A stretch of 26,794 bases of DNA from Streptomyces katrae (GTDB taxonomy: Bacteria > Actinomycetota > Actinomycetes > Streptomycetales > Streptomycetaceae). The position numbers were made by a program, and so were the translations under genes. Below, one piece after another: positions 23,107 to 26,794 of the stretch; position 1 is the first letter of the stretch; each line of letters starts with the position of its first letter. The notes beneath the pieces were generated by a model, which had not been told where the DNA came from, did not search any database, and saw only the letters and a list, made by a program, of their open reading frames with translations. The stretch spans positions 1 through 26,794 of the forward strand of contig NZ_JNZY01000059.1 of the NCBI RefSeq assembly GCF_000717655.1, in the 5' to 3' direction.

Positions 23107-23923
23107 GACTGGCTCACGCTGGCCGATCCGCCCTTACGCACGGCTGGCCATCGCCTCGAACGAGGCACTGAACGTCTGAGCTGTCGCATGGCGCACCTCC
23201 GCCTTGTGACGTTGGTGCGGTCCCGCGGCGTGCAGCACGGGCGAGGCCCGGTGCCCGGTTTCTGGGGGCAGTACCGCCGGGCCGCCCCAAGCGGTCGGCC
23301 GGCCTCGGCCGGTGACGAGTGGTCAGTGTGCGGCTGTGTCCGGGCCAGTGCCGAGTTGGCGGCGGCCGGGGGAGCAGGGTGCGGCCGCGGGCCCCTCGGC
23401 CCCCGCACGTGGCGCCTAGGCCGGCTCGGAGGCGAGACGGGCCGACGGCCGGCCGTTGGCTGTGTGGGGGAGTGGCGGGGCGCGGGCCGGTGCCCAGCAC
23501 GCGACGTTCGGTCATTCGCCCGGTTTCCCGGCTCGGGGCCGGGGCCCGGACCATCGAGGGAGACGTTCATGATGGGCGTCGTGTGATGTGCACTGGATGT
23601 GCGTCACGGGTTTTTCACTGGTGGTGGGTGTGGCGGGCTTGGGTACCGCGTTGCTGGTGTGTCGTTCGGTTGGTGAGGGCTTTTGTCGCTTTCCGGTGAA
23701 GGTTGGTTGTCGTGCGTGTAGGGCGTGGCGGTCCTGTTGCCGAGTGGTCTGACCGGGGCGTGGGGTTCCGTGAGGATGTCTTCGTCCAGCGTTCGGTGGT
23801 GGCCGCTCTCGTGTCGAGGGGGCGCCGGCCGGGGGAGCGGGGCGGCGTCGTGGGTGTCGCCGACCCCCCTTGCGGGGGCTGATGGGTGGAGCACGTGAGG
23901 CTGCCTCGACCGTCGGCGGGCCG
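23107..23923. other. Long stretch without a supported gene
   Basis: About 800 bases between the GNAT gene and the 97-aa gene. Several long open frames exist on both strands, but their translations are Arg/Pro/Gly rich and lack ribosome binding sites. From about 23580 to 23830 the plus strand is strongly G/T-rich with few A, similar in character to 15104-15564. I see no tRNA, hairpin cluster or repeat array. Confidence 0.4.
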
Positions 23924-24217
23924 TCAGTCTTCGTCTGGTAGGGGGACGTGGCCTGCCGCTTTCTGCACCGTGGCCTCCAGCGCGCTGCGGTCCAGACCGA
24001 GCGTTTCCGCGTAGTGGTCCAGAGCCGTATCCAGCAGCCACCAGGGCTCGCGTGCGTCTTCCCAGGCGTCCCGCCAGGTCACGTGCTGCTCGTCGGTCCA
24101 CTGGGCGGCGTCGCCGAGTTCCTCCTGAAGGCGTGTCAACTCGGCGTGCGCTTCGTTGGTCGCTTCCTGCAGCTCGATCAGTTCGTCCAGTACGTCATCA
24201 GACAGTTCGATTTCCAT
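23924..24217 (-). CDS. Small acidic coiled-coil hypothetical protein
   Basis: 97 residues from ATG 24217. The N-terminal half, LSDDVLDELIELQEATNEAH with AELTRLQEELGDA, is a predicted coiled coil with heptad Leu/Ile. The second half has WTDEQHVTWRDAWEDAREPW, ALDHYAETLGLDRSALEATV and a C-terminal VPLPDED. It is strongly acidic with no signal or membrane segment. I do not recognise a family. The ribosome binding site is weak. Codon use (high G/C at third positions) and balanced composition support a real gene. Confidence 0.7.
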   Translation of the reverse strand: MEIELSDDVLDELIELQEATNEAHAELTRLQEELGDAAQWTDEQHVTWRDAWEDAREPWWLLDTALDHYAETLGLDRSALEATVQKAAGHVPLPDED

Positions 24218-24523
24218 TCCGGGATCTTAAGCGTCAAGATCTGCCCCGGCTCGCAGTGCCGCCGGACCGTAGGGACGCAGGGAGTGTCAGACGAACACGA
24301 CAGCGCGACGGGGAATCGGTCATCTGCCTTCACTGATCGGCGTCACCTCGGTGTCACCGAACCGGGCCGGTAAATTAACAGCTCACAAGGGGTATGAGGG
24401 GCAGTCAGTGACACGCTGCGACGCCGCGGGTGAGTGTCCCTCGTGTCCTTCCGAGGGAGCTACGCGCACGCCGGAGCCAACTGCTGGAGCGGGTGAACAT
24501 CGATTCCTGTTGGCGTTCGGCGA
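24218..24523. other. Intergenic stretch, nothing clear
   Basis: Between the 97-aa gene and the oxidoreductase remnant. The near-repeat GGCGTCACC/GGTGTCACC at 24339-24358 and an A/T-rich patch TAAATTAACA near 24372 are seen, but no gene. A promoter is possible but not supported. Confidence 0.35.
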
Positions 24524-24918
24524 TCACGAAATCATTGTCAGCACGATCTTGCCTTGGAGGTGGCCCTGCGCGGCTCGCATGTGCGCTGCCGGCCTCGGGC
24601 AGCGGGTAGGTGCTGTCCACCCCGACGTGGAGCCTGCCCTCGTGGAGCAGGCGCGCGATCTCGGCGAGCTGAGGGCCGTTGGAACGCACCTGAATGTTCG
24701 AGACTGTGATGCCCAGACTCGCCGTCTCTTCCGGGTCGTACTGGGCGAAGAACACCGGAAGCATGGTGCCGCCGCGCTTGAGCGCGGTCAGGAAGCGTGA
24801 GCTGTCCGGGCCACCGACGGTGTCGATCACCAGGTCGACGCCGCTGACCACGTCCGCGGCCTGCGTGCTGGTGTAGTCGATGAACTCGTCGGCGCCGAGC
24901 TTGCGCAGGAACTGCTCT
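24524..24918 (-). pseudogene. Zinc-type alcohol dehydrogenase/quinone oxidoreductase, C-terminal remnant
   Basis: Minus-strand reading: QFLRKLGADEFIDYTSTQAA, GVDLVIDTVGGPDSSRFLTA, LKRGGTMLPVFFAQYDPEET, LGITVSNIQVRSNGPQLAEI and ARLLHEGRLHVGVDSTYPLP; then after a shift near 24592 AAHMRAAQGHLQGKIVLTMI and a stop at 24524-24526. This is the end of the Rossmann NADPH domain and the C-terminal lobe of a medium-chain (quinone-oxidoreductase type) dehydrogenase. The N-terminal catalytic half and the GxGxxG nucleotide motif are missing beyond 24918, where a plus-strand LysR fragment begins. Confidence 0.8.
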
Positions 24919-24922
24919 CACC

Positions 24923-25318
24923 ACCCCGCTGTACGAGGAGCCCCGGATGCTCGTGGTTCCGCGCGGCCATCCCTTGGCAGACCGCGCGTCGGTGACCGCG
25001 GAAGAACTGGTCGGCGAGGAGGCGGCGCCATGCGCGTTCGAGACCGCGGACTGGAGTTCCTACCGGATCCTCGGGGCCGGCGTGGCGCCGATCGAGAGCT
25101 ACGAGGACAAGCTCGAACTTGTCGCGAGTGGCAGGGCGATCGCCGTGCTACCGGTCGGCGATCGGCGTAGTTCACTGCGTCACAACCTCGTCACCCTCCC
25201 GATCGAGGGAGCTCCCCCCGCCCAGGTCGTCCTGGTCAGCCGCAAGGGCGACCCGAATCCGATGATCAGGAATCTCCGGCTGGCGGCCAAAGCCGTCCTG
25301 ACCAGAGTGGCAGCCTGA
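24923..25318 (+). pseudogene. LysR-type regulator, effector-binding domain remnant
   Basis: Plus-strand frame without a start: TPLYEEPRMLVVPRGHPLAD, VTAEELVGEEAAP, IESYEDKLELVASGRAIAVL, VTLPIEGAPPAQVVLVSRKG and MIRNLRLAAKAVLTRVAA to TGA 25316-25318. This is the second half of a LysR substrate-binding domain (the EPRMLVVPRGHPLA strand and the ELVASGRAIAVLP phrase are typical). The HTH domain and first half of the effector domain are missing. It abuts the oxidoreductase remnant; the two are divergent and lack their 5' halves. Confidence 0.8.
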
Positions 25319-25566
25319 CCGGGACCGGCCGACCCGCTTGGCGCTGAACTGCACCATTCCCGGTGGTGCGCTCGCCTCACGCACCCGTCATTCGTGACGG
25401 CGGGGTACGGCGCCCGGCCCCACTCGGGCCCGGCAGTCGGCCGGCCTTGCGCACGAGGCCAGCCCTCCCTCGCCGCTGGCCGTCTTTTCGTACCCTGTCC
25501 GGGCCGCAGTCGTCGGTGCTCCCGGCCACGCATGCCATGTGACGGTCGCCGCGTCTGAACGCCCGC

Positions 25567-26430
25567 TTGAACCGTGTCGGGCCGGGATGGACAACCTCCG
25601 GCTGGGTGGAGGGCATGTGCTGCCTCCTCGCGTTCGGCCCGCTCGACCAGTCAGCGGCCACCGAGTTCTTCCGCACCTACGCCCTGTCGGGCTGGGACGT
25701 GCCCCAGATGCTGGCCGCCTTGTCGGCCACGAAGCTGGTGAAGGGCACCCGCGAGCTTGTCGAGTCCATCGCCGGCCAGGCGAACCTTGCCGAGATCCGC
25801 CTGAACTCCACCGTCCGGCGCGTCGTCCAGAACGGTGGCGGGGTGCGCGTCGAGCTCGAAGGCGGCGACACCCTCGAGGCACCGGCCGCGTTGATCGCCC
25901 TGCCCATGAACGTGCTGAACAGCGTGGAGTTCGAGCCGCCCCTGTCCCAGGCCAAGCGGACCGCATCGCAGGAGCGGCACGCGGGCGCCGGCAGGAAGTC
26001 CTTCGTGAAGGTGAAGGGCGACATCGGCAACGTCAGCGTGCTCGCCCCCGAAGCCCAGGCCGTCAACTGGGCGGTGACCTACCACCGCGGCACGCAGGGG
26101 ACCTGGCTGATCGTGTTCTCCGCCAACCCCGACCGCCTACACATGACCGCCTTCGACGACACCGACGGCATGCAGGAAGCACTCCAGCCGCTCCTGCCCG
26201 GAGTCGAGGTCGAATCCATCGCCGGATGGGACTGGAACGACGACCCCCTCGCCCTGGGCACCTGGTGCATCTACCGGCCCGGACAGCTCGCCAAAGTCCT
26301 TCCCGACCTGCGCACCACCGAGGGACGGCTGTTCTTCGCAGGCGCCGACTCCGCGAAGGCGTGGCGGTCCTTCATCGACACCCGATTACCTCACTGTCGA
26401 ACACGCGAATATCTATGTCGACCGGAGTAG
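25567..26430 (+). pseudogene. Flavin-containing amine oxidase, internal/C-terminal part
   Basis: The frame from ATG 25567 (not preceded by a ribosome binding site) reads TEFFRTYALSGWDVPQMLAA, LVESIAGQANLAEIRLNSTV, VRRVVQNGGGVRVELEGGDT, LIALPMNVLNSVEFEPPLSQ, NWAVTYHRGTQGTWLIVFSA, WDWNDDPLALGTWCIYRPGQ and TTEGRLFFAGADSAKAWRSF. This matches the FAD amine-oxidase family from the middle to the GRLFFAGAD FAD-binding motif near the C-terminus. The N-terminal Rossmann GxGxxG is missing, and after WRSFID the expected helix (G-A-x-x-S-G) is replaced by unrelated residues to the stop, so the gene is cut at both ends. Codon use is normal. Confidence 0.75.
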
Positions 26431-26436
26431 ACATTG
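26413..26436. promoter_or_regulatory. Operator-like dyad
   Basis: CTATGTCGAC (26413-26422) and GTAGACATTG (26427-26436) are inverted with 8 of 10 matching positions. It lies just after the end of the amine-oxidase fragment and before two hairpins. It fits a repressor site in front of the downstream region; the regulator is unknown. Confidence 0.4.
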
Positions 26437-26453
26437 GGCGGTGGCGTGGTTAT

Positions 26454-26509
26454 GGTTTCTCTCGTAACGCAGAGAGACCGCAGGGCCCGGCAGGGACGAA
26501 CTGCCGGGC
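26454..26509 (+). promoter_or_regulatory. Two consecutive hairpins overlapping a 20-codon leader ORF
   Basis: Hairpin 1: GGTTTCTCT (26454-26462) with AGAGAGACC (26471-26479), nine pairs including one G-U. Hairpin 2: GCCCGGCAG (26485-26493) with CTGCCGGGC (26501-26509), nine perfect pairs. A short frame from ATG 26452 to TAG 26512-26514 runs through both. The arrangement resembles a leader or attenuator; function is inferred. Confidence 0.55.
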
Positions 26510-26519
26510 AGTAGTGCTC

Positions 26520-26712
26520 GCAGTACCGCAGTTCCCGTAGTTGCAGTGCGCAGGACGGTGCGGTGGTGGAGTTTCGAAGCCAGATTTGTTGCAGGACGGT
26601 GACGGGACTGACGACCGGACCGGGGGGCCCGCAGTGATCAAGGGCCGCCGTGAGCAGTACCGCAGTTGACGCAGTGGCAGTACCCGTAAGTGCAGTACGC
26701 AGTACGCAGTAC
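26520..26712 (+). repeat. GCAGTAC direct repeats (six perfect copies)
   Basis: GCAGTAC occurs at 26520, 26654, 26677, 26692, 26699 and 26706. The last three are a perfect 7-base tandem array, and the first two are each followed by CGCAGTT. All are on the same strand. It resembles iterons or transfer-locus repeats of actinomycete plasmids in layout only. Confidence 0.7.
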
Positions 26713-26727
26713 CCAGCAGTGAAGTCA

Positions 26728-26794
26728 GTGAGCAGCACCTCGGTGAAGGCGTCGGCTGCGGGCGCGCGCACCGGGAAGTTCGGCAGTGGGGTTC
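26728..26794 (+). CDS. Possible gene start, cut by the window edge
   Basis: GTG 26728 opens a frame (SSTSVKASAAGARTGKFGSG) that is still open at the end of the window. Third positions are mostly G or C. It sits directly after the GCAGTAC repeats, where the first gene of the unit would be expected. The ribosome binding site (GAAG) is poor and the protein cannot be recognised from 22 residues. Confidence 0.3.
   Translation, partial: MSSTSVKASAAGARTGKFGSGV

Noticed and set aside
23188..23586. 132-codon plus-strand frame after the GNAT gene
   Set aside because: No ribosome binding site, Gly/Arg/Cys-rich composition and no recognisable motif; not enough to call a gene.
26391..26771. 126-codon minus-strand frame at the right end
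   Set aside because: It runs through hairpins and the GCAGTAC repeats, has no ribosome binding site and resembles no protein.

Overview
The window is high-GC DNA with strong G/C third-position bias, and its gene families are typical of Streptomyces or a close actinomycete: a LysE exporter, a PaaX regulator, an XRE regulator with TPR-like tail, a DUF4913/HTH/pentapeptide cluster, a DUF4344 metallopeptidase, and IS630 and IS110 transposases. About half of the recognisable genes are broken by frameshifts, nonsense codons or end-on-end junctions. This looks like decaying accessory DNA, such as a chromosome arm or the edge of integrated elements. No rRNA, tRNA or CRISPR array was seen.

Layout. 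1-380: C-terminal IS630 transposase remnant. 935-1582(-): LysE-type exporter. 1751-3070: fragments of an ATP-dependent DNA ligase, a DUF2326 protein and a probable relaxase, laid end to end. 3174-4166(-): intact DUF4344 metallopeptidase lipoprotein. 4319-5500: two hypothetical genes, the second with an apparent frameshift. 5495-6315(-): broken tyrosine-recombinase-like gene. 6581-8446: an intact hypothetical gene (6873-7970) between inverted repeats, with an IS630 N-terminal scrap on one side and a helicase-associated-domain scrap on the other. 8650-9477(-): truncated IS110 transposase. 9594-11109(-): GNAT/PaaX operon (GNAT frameshifted), divergent from an alpha/beta hydrolase (11224-12288), with a perfect 9-bp dyad between them. 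12499-13628: nonsense-mutated small membrane protein, intact lipoprotein, broken aminoglycoside-phosphotransferase-like gene. 14051-15103: small intact hypothetical gene next to a multiply frameshifted XRE regulator. 15565-15960: structured RNA resembling the 5' part of a group II intron. 16063-17813: ankyrin protein, SRPBCC protein, truncated GNAT. 17960-21481: plasmid-like cluster of DUF4913 (broken), HTH protein (broken) and a 716-aa membrane-anchored pentapeptide-like protein with 22 units of 33 bp. 21521-22269: two more pseudogenes and a terminator. 22423-24217: an intact GNAT and a small acidic protein. 24524-25318: a divergent oxidoreductase/LysR pair that has lost both 5' halves. 25567-26430: flavin amine oxidase fragment. 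26413-26794: regulatory-looking DNA (dyad, two hairpins, six GCAGTAC repeats) ahead of a possible gene start, perhaps the edge of another element.

Genes that look usable: the LysE exporter, DUF4344 lipoprotein, 6873-7970 protein, PaaX regulator, alpha/beta hydrolase, 12685 lipoprotein, 14051-14509 protein, ankyrin, SRPBCC, pentapeptide-like protein, GNAT at 22423 and the 97-aa protein. The clearest regulatory unit is GNAT-PaaX, translationally coupled by a GTGA overlap, facing the hydrolase across a shared dyad. All family assignments come from reading the translated sequence; no database search was run.
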